From the NCBI RefSeq assembly GCF_003148845.1, contig NZ_QGHA01000002.1:666974-730973 (forward strand): a DNA stretch of 64,000 bases, given 5' to 3'. The translations under genes and the position numbers were made by a program. The DNA is from Mucilaginibacter oryzae. Lineage in GTDB: Bacteria > Bacteroidota > Bacteroidia > Sphingobacteriales > Sphingobacteriaceae. This document shows positions 54,650 through 62,748 of the stretch, piece by piece; the stretch's first letter is position 1; each line of letters begins with the position of its first letter. Under the pieces are notes generated by a model that did no database searches, was not told the origin of the DNA, and saw only the letters and a list, made by a program, of their open reading frames with translations.

Positions 54650-55919
54650 TTACTTATTGTTAATCGCCTGCATTGGATCCAGTGGACGGGCATGGTTACA
54701 TGGCTTAGTATTACCGTACTTCTTTTTGAGTTTGGCCATGTCCTGGCTAACTTTTAAATCCAATATTTTAGCGTAGTGTTGTGTTGTTTTAATATTGGTA
54801 TGCCCCAACATTTTGCTTACGGTCTATATAGGTACACCGTTGGACAGTGTAACGGTAGTGGCAAAAGTATGTCGGGCAATGTGAAATGTTAAAGGTTTAT
54901 CTATACCGCAGATACCCGCAATTTCTTTTAAGTAAGCGTTCATTTTTTGATTGGTACTTACTGGAAGTGCTTTACCTAAGTTACTGCAAACCGGATGATC
55001 AGTATATTTATTAAGTAGACTTAAAGCAGACGGTAATAACGGAATACGGCTTGGAGTATCCGTTTTTTTACGTTTAGTGAAGATCCACATTTCTCCGTCT
55101 AGACCTTTAACAATTTCGTTGCGTCTGAGCTTATTTACATCTGCATAAGCTAAGCCCGTAAAACAGCAAAATAAAAAAATATCCCTTACCTGGTTTAAGC
55201 GTTCTGTTGAAAATGATTTGTCAGCCATTGCTTGTAAATCATCCCCATTAAGGAAAACTCTGTCGACCTGTTTAATTCTTATTTTGTAGTTGATAAAAGG
55301 GTCTTTATCCAACCACCCGCTTGATAAACAAATACCAACAATTTTTTTAAAATTCTTTATGTATTTAAAAGCAGAGTTATTAGCGCAATTACGTTCTGAA
55401 CGGAGATAAAACTCGTAATTGGTAATAAAATCATAGTCGATTTTTTTAATATCTATATCCGACACTTTGTATTGCCACTGCAAATATTCTTGTGTATGTT
55501 TTAGTGAGGTTTGATAGCGAATCGACGTACCTGCGGCATACTGTTTACCAACTAACGTGGCAATTTTCTTATTATGGTCTTTAAATATGTCTATCAGCAT
55601 TCTTGTTTTTTCGCTTTTCCTAATAGTTTATCCCTTAGAGTTTCAGCGTTAATAATGCTTTTTGTTTCAGTCAATTGACTGTGCGCCTCGTACACTTGTT
55701 TTTGCAATGTGTCTAAATAGGCATTAAAAGACTTGGTGTCCTCTTTAGTTCCTTTTAATCTTCCCGCAATGCTGTTCCATTGAGATGGCTCACATTCCCG
55801 CCCTGTAGTAGTTTCGGAACGTTTACCGTTTACGGTAATACGTAGATAAATCGGCACCAAGCCGCTTTGATAGTTTTTGGTTTTTTTAAATAAAAAAGCA
55901 AGCTGAAATTAGTTTTCAT
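54650..55919 (-). pseudogene. Tyrosine recombinase, broken by two frameshifts and an amber stop
   Basis: From ATG 55919 the protein reads MKTNFSLLFYLKK and needs one extra base in an A7 tract to continue as TKNYQSGLVPIYLRITVNGK (arm domain). A second extra base in an A6 tract (GCGAAAAAACAAG) is needed to join LLGKAKK to TRMLIDIFKDHNKK (core-binding domain). The catalytic part has FHIARHTFATT, then TAG replaces the codon after GVPI; reading on gives TVSKMLGHTNIKTTQHYAKIL with the catalytic Tyr, up to TAA at 54650. Three separate lesions argue against a programmed frameshift. Homopolymer sequencing error could explain two of them but not the TAG. Confidence 0.9.
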
Positions 55920-56049
55920 AATGTTTTAAGCATTAAAAAGTGAAACAAAATTAAGCTTGCAATCACATCTGTACAAGATGTTCAAAATATGAACACGTTG
56001 ATTATCAAAGCAATATGTCTTTTTGGTGAGTAAGGAGTTTATAAAACTA

Positions 56050-56063
56050 ACTCACCGAATTAC
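56050..56063. repeat. 14-bp direct repeat, right copy (candidate att)
   Basis: ACTCACCGAATTAC, same as 53329-53342. It lies between the integrase start and the tmRNA terminator; GGTGAGT at 56023 makes an inverted partner, as in core sites of tyrosine recombinases. Confidence 0.5.
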
Positions 56064-56104
56064 GCTCCTTTTTATTGCGAATTGGTGAATAATATGGTCA
56101 TTTG

Positions 56105-56147
56105 ACTAAAAAACAAAGGCCTGCAATCATTTGATTTGCAGGCCTTT
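56105..56147 (-). terminator. Terminator of tmRNA
   Basis: On the minus strand AAAGGCCTGCAA, a loop and TTGCAGGCCTTT are followed by GTTTTTTAG, 25 nt after the tmRNA 3' end. The remainder of 55920-56104 holds only the 14-bp repeat. Confidence 0.85.
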
Positions 56148-56171
56148 AGTCTGTTTTGACATTGAATTAAG

Positions 56172-56537
56172 TGGAGCCGGAGGGATTCGAACCCTCGTCC
56201 AAACATGGTATAAGGTAAGCTTTCTACATGCTTAGCTTCTGTTTAATTGTAGGGAAGGGGAAGGTCAGCCGCTTACCTGTACCGTCTTCCTTAGGTGCTT
56301 TATCTTATCTGCTTATCACACCCTAAGCAAACCAGTTTCGTTTTTCGATGCCCCAGTTGCCGATCCAACAAAACAGAAAACCGGCGGGACAAAAGCTATG
56401 CTAATTCTAAATTAGGCAGCTAAGGCGTAGTTATTTTCGCCATTTGTAAGTTTGAGCGTTCAGATTAAAGCGCTAATTCACCCAACGCGCTGCATGCTTA
56501 CCTACTTATCTCCATCCTGTCAATTCCGGTCGACCCC
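56172..56537 (-). ncRNA. ssrA: Transfer-messenger RNA
   Basis: The 5' end GGGGTCG and 3' end CGGCTCC-A form the acceptor stem; the T-arm is GAGGGTTCGAATCCCTC. The mRNA part carries the tag codons ending AAT GGC GAA AAT AAC TAC GCC TTA GCT GCC TAA (NGENNYALAA), the Bacteroidota type of tag. CCA is not encoded. It rescues stalled ribosomes with SmpB. Length is 366 nt. Confidence 0.93.
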
Positions 56538-56588
56538 ATTTTTTTAGTTTGCACCAACCAGCGGGCAGTAATCGCAGTTAAGCGATTA

Positions 56589-56616
56589 CAAATATACAAA
56601 AAATTTCTTTAGTCAA
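56589..56616 (-). promoter_or_regulatory. Predicted ssrA promoter
   Basis: On the minus strand TTG (56616-56614), 17 nt, TATATTTG (56596-56589). The start near 56584 would give a precursor about 47 nt longer than the mature tmRNA. Confidence 0.55.
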
Positions 56617-56660
56617 CGGTGGGCGTTTTACATATTGTAAACGCCCGCCGTTAGTTTCTG

Positions 56661-57893
56661 TTAAACAGTTGCTGCTTTTTGATTTAGGCTTGCGGCTTCA
56701 ACGCGCCCGGGATAAACCCTTAAAGCTTCTTCTAAACAAACCATGGCTTTGGTTAGGTCATCATTATTTAAAACATAGGCCATACGCACCTCGTTTGCGC
56801 CTGCTCCGGGTGTGCTGTAAAAACCGGTTGCAGGTGCCATCATCACTGTTTCATTATTCAGGCTGAATGTTTCAAGCATCCACTGGCAAAACTGATCAGC
56901 ATTGTCTATCGGCAGTTTGGCAACAACGTAAAATGCGCCGCCCGGGTTAGGGCAGTAAACGCCGTCCATTTTGTTCAAAGCGGCAACCAGCGTATCGCGG
57001 CGGCTGGTATATTCTTTATTTACCGCTTCAAAATAGCTGTCGGGCGTATCAACTGCCGCTTCGCCTGCAATTTGTTCAACCATACCTGCGCTTAAACGGG
57101 CCTGGGCAAATTTCAGCGCTGTTTTGCGCAGTTCTTTATTTTTGGTGATCATGCAGCCCAGGCGCGCACCGCATGCGCTATAGCGTTTACTTACAGTATC
57201 CATCACTACCACATTTTCTTCCAGTCCATCCAGGTGCATTGGCGAAATGAAAGTGCGGCCATCATAACAAAATTCGCGGTAAGCCTCGTCCGAAAAAAGG
57301 TATAGATCATGCTTTAAAACCAGTTCTTTAAGCGCGTCCATTTCCTCTTTAGAATATAGGTAACCTGTAGGGTTGTTGGGGTTACAAATGATGATGGCTT
57401 TGGTTTTCTCGGTGATCAGTTTTTCAAACTCGCTGATAGGAGGGAGCGCGAAACCGTTATCGATGTATGATAATATTGGTTTAACAACAATATCACCCTG
57501 GCTGGCAAAACCATTATAGTTGGCATAAAATGGCTCCGGAATAATTACCTCATCGCCCGAATCAAGGCAGGCCATCATGGCTATGGTAATAGCTTCCGAA
57601 CCGCCGGTGGTTACAATAATATCGTCGGGGGTAATGCCGTAACCTAATTTATTGTAGTATTCGGTAAGCTTTTTGCGGTAGCTTAATGTACCCTCGCTTG
57701 GCGTATAGGCCCAAACTTTAAAATCGATGTTTTTAATAGCGTTAAGCATCCCATCGGGAGTAGCAATATCGGGCTGACCGATATTGAGGTGGTAAACCTT
57801 TTTTCCGTCCTGCTTGGCTTTATCAGCGTAAGGTGTTAGCTTACGTATCGGCGATGCGGGCATTCGTTGCCCCTTGTCAGATATTTTTGGCAT
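56661..57893 (-). CDS. Class I/II PLP-dependent aminotransferase
   Basis: The 410-aa product begins MPKISDKGQRMPASPIRKL. It has TTGGSEAITIAMMACLDSGDEVIIPEPFYANY, NPNNPTGYLYSKEE, SDEAYREFCYDG and the PLP-Lys in VVMDTVSKRYSACGARLGC. The pattern belongs to the AspC-like fold type I group (alanine/aspartate/aromatic). C-terminal GGAFYVVAKLP and GANEVRMAYVLN are typical. Substrate not resolved. Confidence 0.93.
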   Translation of the reverse strand: MPKISDKGQRMPASPIRKLTPYADKAKQDGKKVYHLNIGQPDIATPDGMLNAIKNIDFKVWAYTPSEGTLSYRKKLTEYYNKLGYGITPDDIIVTTGGSEAITIAMMACLDSGDEVIIPEPFYANYNGFASQGDIVVKPILSYIDNGFALPPISEFEKLITEKTKAIIICNPNNPTGYLYSKEEMDALKELVLKHDLYLFSDEAYREFCYDGRTFISPMHLDGLEENVVVMDTVSKRYSACGARLGCMITKNKELRKTALKFAQARLSAGMVEQIAGEAAVDTPDSYFEAVNKEYTSRRDTLVAALNKMDGVYCPNPGGAFYVVAKLPIDNADQFCQWMLETFSLNNETVMMAPATGFYSTPGAGANEVRMAYVLNNDDLTKAMVCLEEALRVYPGRVEAASLNQKAATV

Positions 57894-57927
57894 CCTGCAA
57901 AATTACTAAAAAAGTAAAATATATGCC

Positions 57928-58048
57928 CCTCTAAATCTCCCCCGGAAAGGGAGACTTTTTGGAGTTTATCATAAAAAGAAAAAGCACCGCCATAGCGATG
58001 CTTCAAATATTATCTATAGCCCTACCTTCCGGGGAGGGTTGGGTGGTG
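57928..58048. repeat. C/G-rich imperfect inverted repeat between genes
   Basis: CTAAATCTCCCCCGGAAAGGGAG (left) and CCTTCCGGGGAGGGTTGGGTGG (right) are inverted and imperfect copies around a short A/T segment. The type resembles the repeat at 4266-4346. It may serve as terminator for the aminotransferase-side or DUF1573-side transcript. Confidence 0.5.
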
Positions 58049-58054
58049 CTGGCT

Positions 58055-58453
58055 TTACTTGCTGGTAGCAGGTTTAGCCACAACCTCACCAACAATGTTG
58101 AGGTACTTTTCAGGCGTTACAGCGTTTGATTTAACTACAATTGTTTTGTTAAATGGCTGGGCTGCAGCTGCATTGTAAGTAATTTTAATTACACCTTTAC
58201 TGCCGCTTTTAACAGGGGTTTTAGTGTAATCGGCAATAGTGCAACCGCAGGTTGGCCTTACTTCGGTTAAAATAAGGGGCTCTTTACCAATATTGGTAAA
58301 TTCAAATACAGTGGTAACCGGGGTGCCTTGCGGAATTTTGCCAAAGTCGTGCTTTTCTTCGTTAAATTTAAACTCGGCTTTACCGCTATCCTGCGCCGAA
58401 GCGGTAAAGGCAAAACCTAATACCACCGCACAAATCATTAGTATCTTTTTCAT
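58055..58453 (-). CDS. DUF1573 secreted protein
   Basis: The 132-aa product has a signal peptide (MICAVVLGFAFTASAQ). The Ig-like DUF1573 domain has KHDFGKIPQGTPVTTVFEFTN, EVRPTCGCTIADYTKTP and AAAQPFNKTIVVKSNA. The Cys pair CGC in RPTCGC is a family mark. Such proteins are abundant in Bacteroidota periplasm, with no known reaction. Confidence 0.93.
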   Translation of the reverse strand: MKKILMICAVVLGFAFTASAQDSGKAEFKFNEEKHDFGKIPQGTPVTTVFEFTNIGKEPLILTEVRPTCGCTIADYTKTPVKSGSKGVIKITYNAAAAQPFNKTIVVKSNAVTPEKYLNIVGEVVAKPATSK

Positions 58454-58471
58454 ATGTTTATTTGATTATTA

Positions 58472-58500
58472 CAAATATAAAAGGTTTAATGTAATTACAA
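58472..58500 (-). promoter_or_regulatory. Predicted promoter of the DUF1573 gene
   Basis: On the minus strand TTG (58500-58498), 18 nt, TATATTTG (58479-58472); start near 58468, about 15 nt before the ATG at 58453. Confidence 0.6.
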
Positions 58501-58588
58501 AACTATTACTCAAACTCCGGGTTTTATCTGTTAGTTTGCCCGATACAAAATAGAATTTTATACTTTTACGGTCTAAACAAAATTTTAT

Positions 58589-61024
58589 ATGCCTGAAACT
58601 ACAACACGAGCTACCAGCGGTTTTACTGCTGCCGAGCTCAGTTTTGATGATTTCAAAAAGATTGTTATTAATGATTATCGTATTGGTTATGAGAGCCGCC
58701 AGGCCAGTTTAATCGGTCGGAGGGAAGTACTAACGGGCAAGGCAAAGTTCGGTATTTTCGGCGACGGAAAAGAGGTTGCACAACTGGCTATGGCCAAGGC
58801 TTTCAGACCCGGCGACTGGCGCGCGGGCTATTACCGCGACCAAACTTTCATGTTTGCCACCGGCATGAGCAACCTGAAGGAGTTTTTCGCCCAGCTTTAT
58901 GCAAATCCTGATATTGAAAAAGATCCGGCTTCGGGCGGCAGGCAAATGAACTGTCATTACGCCACACGTTTTGTAAATACCGACGGCAGCTGGGTTAACC
59001 AGGCCGAAACGATGAACAGTTCATCAGATATATCCACCACCGCCGGGCAAATTCCGCGGTTGTTAGGTTTGGCCTACGCTTCAAAGCTATATCGTCAAAA
59101 TAAAGAACTTGATTACCTGAAACAATTTTCGGTTAACGGCAACGAGGTGGCCTTTGGTAGTGTAGGTAACGGCGCTACTTCTGAGGGTTCTTTTTTCGAA
59201 ACTTTTAACGCGGCCGGCGTATTGCAAGTGCCTATGGCGCTTTCTATCTGGGATGATGCCTATGCCATTTCGGTTCCGGCAAGCCTGCAAACTACCAAAG
59301 AGGATATCTCGGAAGTATTGAAAGGCTTTCAGCGTGAAAACGGCAGTAACGGCTATGAGATATTCAAGGTTAGGGGTTGGGATTATATAGGCCTTTGCGA
59401 AACTTATGAGCGGGCAATCAATATTTGCCGCGAGGAGCATGTTCCGGTGCTGATCCACGTTACCGAAATGACTCAACCCCAGGGGCACTCAACTTCAGGT
59501 TCGCACGAGCGTTATAAAAGTAAAGAGCGCCTGGCCTGGGAGGAAGAGCACGATTGTTTGCTAAAGATGCGCGAATGGATGATCGCTTCGGCTATCATTA
59601 CCGAAATTGAACTGGAAGAACTGGAGGGCGAAGCTAAACGATACGTTCGTGAATGCCAGCGCGAAGCAGCCAATGAGCTGGCCGTTATTCTTAAAGCCGA
59701 GCTTGAAGAAGCGGTTAAACTGATCAATCAGTTTGCCGAAACCGTTCCTTTAAAAAAAGACGATATTCTGGCTGTGTCGGCAACCTTACAGTCGGCCTTT
59801 GACGCTGGTCGGCGTGAGATCTTTACCGCTATCCGTAAAACCTTGCGCTTAACCACGCACGAAAATAACCCGGAACGTACGCGTTTGGTTGATTGGTTAA
59901 AAACCGAGCAGGATAAAAACAACGAGCGCTATAACTCAAAACTATTCACTGGTACACCACAATCGCCTCTTTATGTGCCTGTTGTGCCCGCTATTTATAC
60001 AGAAGATGCAAAGGTAATGGATGGCAGGGAAGTGCTCAACGCCGCTTTCGATGCCAACTTTGCCCGTGATAAAAGTATCGTAGCCTTTGGGGAAGACCTG
60101 GGTATGATAGGCGACGTAAACCAGGGCTTTGCCGGCTTACAGGCAAAATACGGAGATATCCGGATCAGCGATACCGGCATCCGCGAAACCAGTATTATAG
60201 GGCAGGGCATGGGGCTGGCCATGCGTGGTTTACGACCAATAGCCGAGATCCAATATCTGGATTACCTGATTTATGCCATAACCATCATCAGCGATGATAT
60301 TGCCAGCTTAAGCTACCGCACTATGGGCGGGCAAAAGGCGCCGTTAATTATCCGCACCCGCGGCCATCGTTTGGAAGGTATCTGGCACTCAGGCTCGCCA
60401 ATGAGTGTTATTTTAGGATCTATGCGTGGTTTTCATATTTGTGTGCCTCGTAACATGACGCAGGCAGCCGGTATGTATAACACTTTATTACGGGGGGATG
60501 AACCCGCATTGGTGGTTGAGTGCCTCAACGGTTACCGTTTGAAGGAAAAATTACCGGCTAATGTCGGCGAGTTTACCGTGCCGCTTGGTAAAGCCGAAAT
60601 TTTACGCGAGGGCAATGATATTACAGTGGTATCTTACGGCTCAACTTTACGCATTGTACAGGAGGCATCTGAAGAGCTTGCTGCAATGGGCATCCATATT
60701 GAAGTTATTGACCCGCAAACCTTATATCCGTTTGATAAAGAGAATATTTGCGGTACTTCATTAAAGAAAACTAATAAGTTATTAGTGGTTGATGAAGACC
60801 TTCCGGGTGCGGGCTCTGCCTATATTCTTCAAAAGATATTGGAAGCTCAAAATGGCTATTATTCGTTGGATGCTCAGCCCAGAACACTAACGGCTAAAGA
60901 GCACAGGCCACCTTACGGATCGGATGGCGATTACTTTAGTAAACCATCTGTTGATGATGTGATCGAAACGGTATACGCCATGATGAACGAGGCAAACCCC
61001 TCAAAATATCCGGCCATTTATTAA
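58589..61024 (+). CDS. 2-oxoacid dehydrogenase E1, fused alpha and beta subunits
   Basis: The 811-aa enzyme joins the E1 alpha part (about 1-400) with TPP motif GNGATSEGSFFETFNAAGV and RGWDYIGLCETY, and the E1 beta part (from about 475) with VMDGREVLNAAFDANFARDKSIVAFGEDLG, RGLRPIAEIQYLDYLIYAI and EALVVECLNGYRL-like C-half. The fusion of both in one chain is the Bacteroidota type of branched-chain or pyruvate dehydrogenase E1. E2 and E3 genes are not adjacent. It transfers an acyl group to lipoyl-E2. Confidence 0.93.
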   Translation: MPETTTRATSGFTAAELSFDDFKKIVINDYRIGYESRQASLIGRREVLTGKAKFGIFGDGKEVAQLAMAKAFRPGDWRAGYYRDQTFMFATGMSNLKEFFAQLYANPDIEKDPASGGRQMNCHYATRFVNTDGSWVNQAETMNSSSDISTTAGQIPRLLGLAYASKLYRQNKELDYLKQFSVNGNEVAFGSVGNGATSEGSFFETFNAAGVLQVPMALSIWDDAYAISVPASLQTTKEDISEVLKGFQRENGSNGYEIFKVRGWDYIGLCETYERAINICREEHVPVLIHVTEMTQPQGHSTSGSHERYKSKERLAWEEEHDCLLKMREWMIASAIITEIELEELEGEAKRYVRECQREAANELAVILKAELEEAVKLINQFAETVPLKKDDILAVSATLQSAFDAGRREIFTAIRKTLRLTTHENNPERTRLVDWLKTEQDKNNERYNSKLFTGTPQSPLYVPVVPAIYTEDAKVMDGREVLNAAFDANFARDKSIVAFGEDLGMIGDVNQGFAGLQAKYGDIRISDTGIRETSIIGQGMGLAMRGLRPIAEIQYLDYLIYAITIISDDIASLSYRTMGGQKAPLIIRTRGHRLEGIWHSGSPMSVILGSMRGFHICVPRNMTQAAGMYNTLLRGDEPALVVECLNGYRLKEKLPANVGEFTVPLGKAEILREGNDITVVSYGSTLRIVQEASEELAAMGIHIEVIDPQTLYPFDKENICGTSLKKTNKLLVVDEDLPGAGSAYILQKILEAQNGYYSLDAQPRTLTAKEHRPPYGSDGDYFSKPSVDDVIETVYAMMNEANPSKYPAIY

Positions 61025-61088
61025 TTAATTATTGCTGATTAGTGTATTTAAATCACTAATCAACAATATCTTATGTTATTTTACTTTT

Positions 61089-61670
61089 ATGGATTCTACA
61101 ACATTTTCAAATATAGCTGAAGTTATAAAAACACGCCGTTCTGTTAAACCTGCGGCAATGAACGGTCATAAAATTCCTAATGCTCATGTGGCCGCGCTGC
61201 TTGAACTGGCCGATTGGGCACCAACCCATGGATACACAGAGCCGTGGCGTTTTACAGTTTATGAAGACCCGGCCGTTTTTGCTGCTGAACATGCCGAAGT
61301 TTACAAGAAAAGTGTAACGGCGGATGATTTCAACGAAACTACCTATAACAACCTTAAAAATCTGGGTAACAAGGTGTCGCATGTCATTATTTCAATCATG
61401 AAGCGTGGCGACCTGCCGAAGATTCCGCCTTTTGAAGAGATCGCAGCCGCGTCGAGCGCTATCCAAAATATCCTGTTGGGGGCAACTGCCTTAAATATCG
61501 CTTCGTTTTGGAGTACCGGCGGCGCCATCCTTAAACCGGCGTTCAAGGAGTTTTTAGAGCTTCGCGAAGAAGATGTAGTGATGGGGGTATTATATCTTGG
61601 CTATGCCGATCAATATCCTGAAGGGAAACGTACCATCCCGTTAGAGGATAAAATAAAATGGGTGAAGTAA
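61089..61670 (+). CDS. Nitroreductase family protein
   Basis: The 193-aa FMN-binding protein starts MDSTTFSNIAEVIKTRRSVKPA (ATG 61089; TTG 61032 rejected). It has ADWAPTHGYTEPWRFTVYE, a central SSAIQNILLGATALNIASFW and C-terminal GVLYLGYADQYPEGKR. The YdjA-like small nitroreductase group is the best fit; the natural substrate is unknown. It begins 65 nt after the E1 gene and may be cotranscribed. Confidence 0.92.
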   Translation: MDSTTFSNIAEVIKTRRSVKPAAMNGHKIPNAHVAALLELADWAPTHGYTEPWRFTVYEDPAVFAAEHAEVYKKSVTADDFNETTYNNLKNLGNKVSHVIISIMKRGDLPKIPPFEEIAAASSAIQNILLGATALNIASFWSTGGAILKPAFKEFLELREEDVVMGVLYLGYADQYPEGKRTIPLEDKIKWVK

Positions 61671-61771
61671 ATTCTACCGATACTTTCTCTGATCTATGGC
61701 GTAGGATGTTTGTTTTATTTCTTAAATTTTAAGTAATTTTCATTTTAGTAAAAAAAATATAGATTTTAGAC

Positions 61772-61801
61772 TTGCAAATAAAGTTTTAAACCATATTTTT
61801 G
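61772..61801 (+). promoter_or_regulatory. Predicted promoter of the L,D-transpeptidase gene
   Basis: TTG (61772-61774), 19 nt, TATTTTTG (61794-61801), a full match to TAnnTTTG. The leader would be about 86 nt. The remaining part of 61671-61891 shows nothing else. Confidence 0.6.
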
Positions 61802-61891
61802 TATCGATCTGTTAACAGCAGGTTAACCCAATATCCAAACCCTGTTACTATACCCTAATTAATTAAAATAAATTAAACTCACGCAAAGTGT

Positions 61892-62683
61892 ATGAGGAAA
61901 AATTTTTTGTGGGTCGCCATGTCGATTTTATTATTTTCGGCTACAATTTTAAGTTGGAAATCGGATGGTACAGGCAGATCAGTGCGAGCGAAAAAAAATG
62001 GAAGGTTTACGCCCAAAGAGTTATTTGATCAGTACGTAAATACCCTTTACCAGGCCGCGCAGCTACAGCAGGCCGGTTTGGCTTTTAACGTGTTTGAGAA
62101 AGCGGTTATGGGCTATACCAATCTGAAATTAAATCATATAGTACCCGAAAACAGCTCGGTATTAACGGTGATTGATTTTGCAAAATCCAGCAGGGAAAAA
62201 CGCATGTGGATTATTGACCTGTTAAGCAGGCAATTGGTATTAAATACTTGGGTGGCCCATGGTTCCGGCAGCGGCGAAGAAATGGCGAACAGTTTTTCTG
62301 ACAGGAATGATTCGCATCAAAGCAGCCTTGGTTTTTACGTTACCGACAAACCTTATATTGGCAAACATGGCCGTTCGTTATATCTTGACGGTATGGACGA
62401 GGGTTTTAACGGTAGCGCGCGTATGCGCAGCATTGTATTGCATGGCGCTAATTACGTAAGCCAGTCAGCAATTAATGAGCAGGGTTTTTTAGGCAGAAGT
62501 TTTGGCTGTCCTGCGGTATCACCAAAATTGGTGAATAAGATCATCAACACCATACAGGGCAAAACCGTTATTTTTATTAATGGCAACGATATTTCGTACA
62601 CTTCAAAATATCTTGATGAGGCGGGGCCTTTCAGCTTAATGGCCAGCGCCGATACAACAGCATTTGATTCGGTTAAATTTTAA
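61892..62683 (+). CDS. Murein L,D-transpeptidase, YkuD_2 type
   Basis: The 263-aa product has a signal-like N-terminus (FLWVAMSILLFSATIL), then a YkuD_2 domain with VIDFAKSSREKRMWIIDL, VAHGSGSGEEMANSFS, VLHGANYVSQ and the catalytic RSFGCPAVSP (Cys near residue 208). It cross-links or anchors proteins in the cell wall in a periplasmic enzyme group common in Bacteroidota. The C-terminus (SLMASADTTAF) is short and disordered. Confidence 0.88.
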   Translation: MRKNFLWVAMSILLFSATILSWKSDGTGRSVRAKKNGRFTPKELFDQYVNTLYQAAQLQQAGLAFNVFEKAVMGYTNLKLNHIVPENSSVLTVIDFAKSSREKRMWIIDLLSRQLVLNTWVAHGSGSGEEMANSFSDRNDSHQSSLGFYVTDKPYIGKHGRSLYLDGMDEGFNGSARMRSIVLHGANYVSQSAINEQGFLGRSFGCPAVSPKLVNKIINTIQGKTVIFINGNDISYTSKYLDEAGPFSLMASADTTAFDSVKF

Positions 62684-62712
62684 ATCCAAACCAAGTATAA
62701 ACCAAATCATGA

Positions 62713-62748
62713 GCCCGGCTTACTTAACAGTTCGCCGGGCATTTTTAT
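62713..62748. terminator. Terminator between convergent L,D-transpeptidase genes
   Basis: GCCCGGC-loop-GCCGGGC followed by ATTTTTATTT; sits between two convergent genes and can serve the upstream one. Confidence 0.75.

Noticed and set aside
55594..55606. Programmed frameshift in the integrase (A AAA AAC-like site)
   Set aside because: The A-tract is not in the right phase for a classical -1 slippery heptamer, and another frameshift and an amber stop exist in the same gene.
56172..56200. tRNA gene at the tmRNA 3' end
   Set aside because: The T-arm and acceptor belong to tmRNA; no anticodon arm is present.
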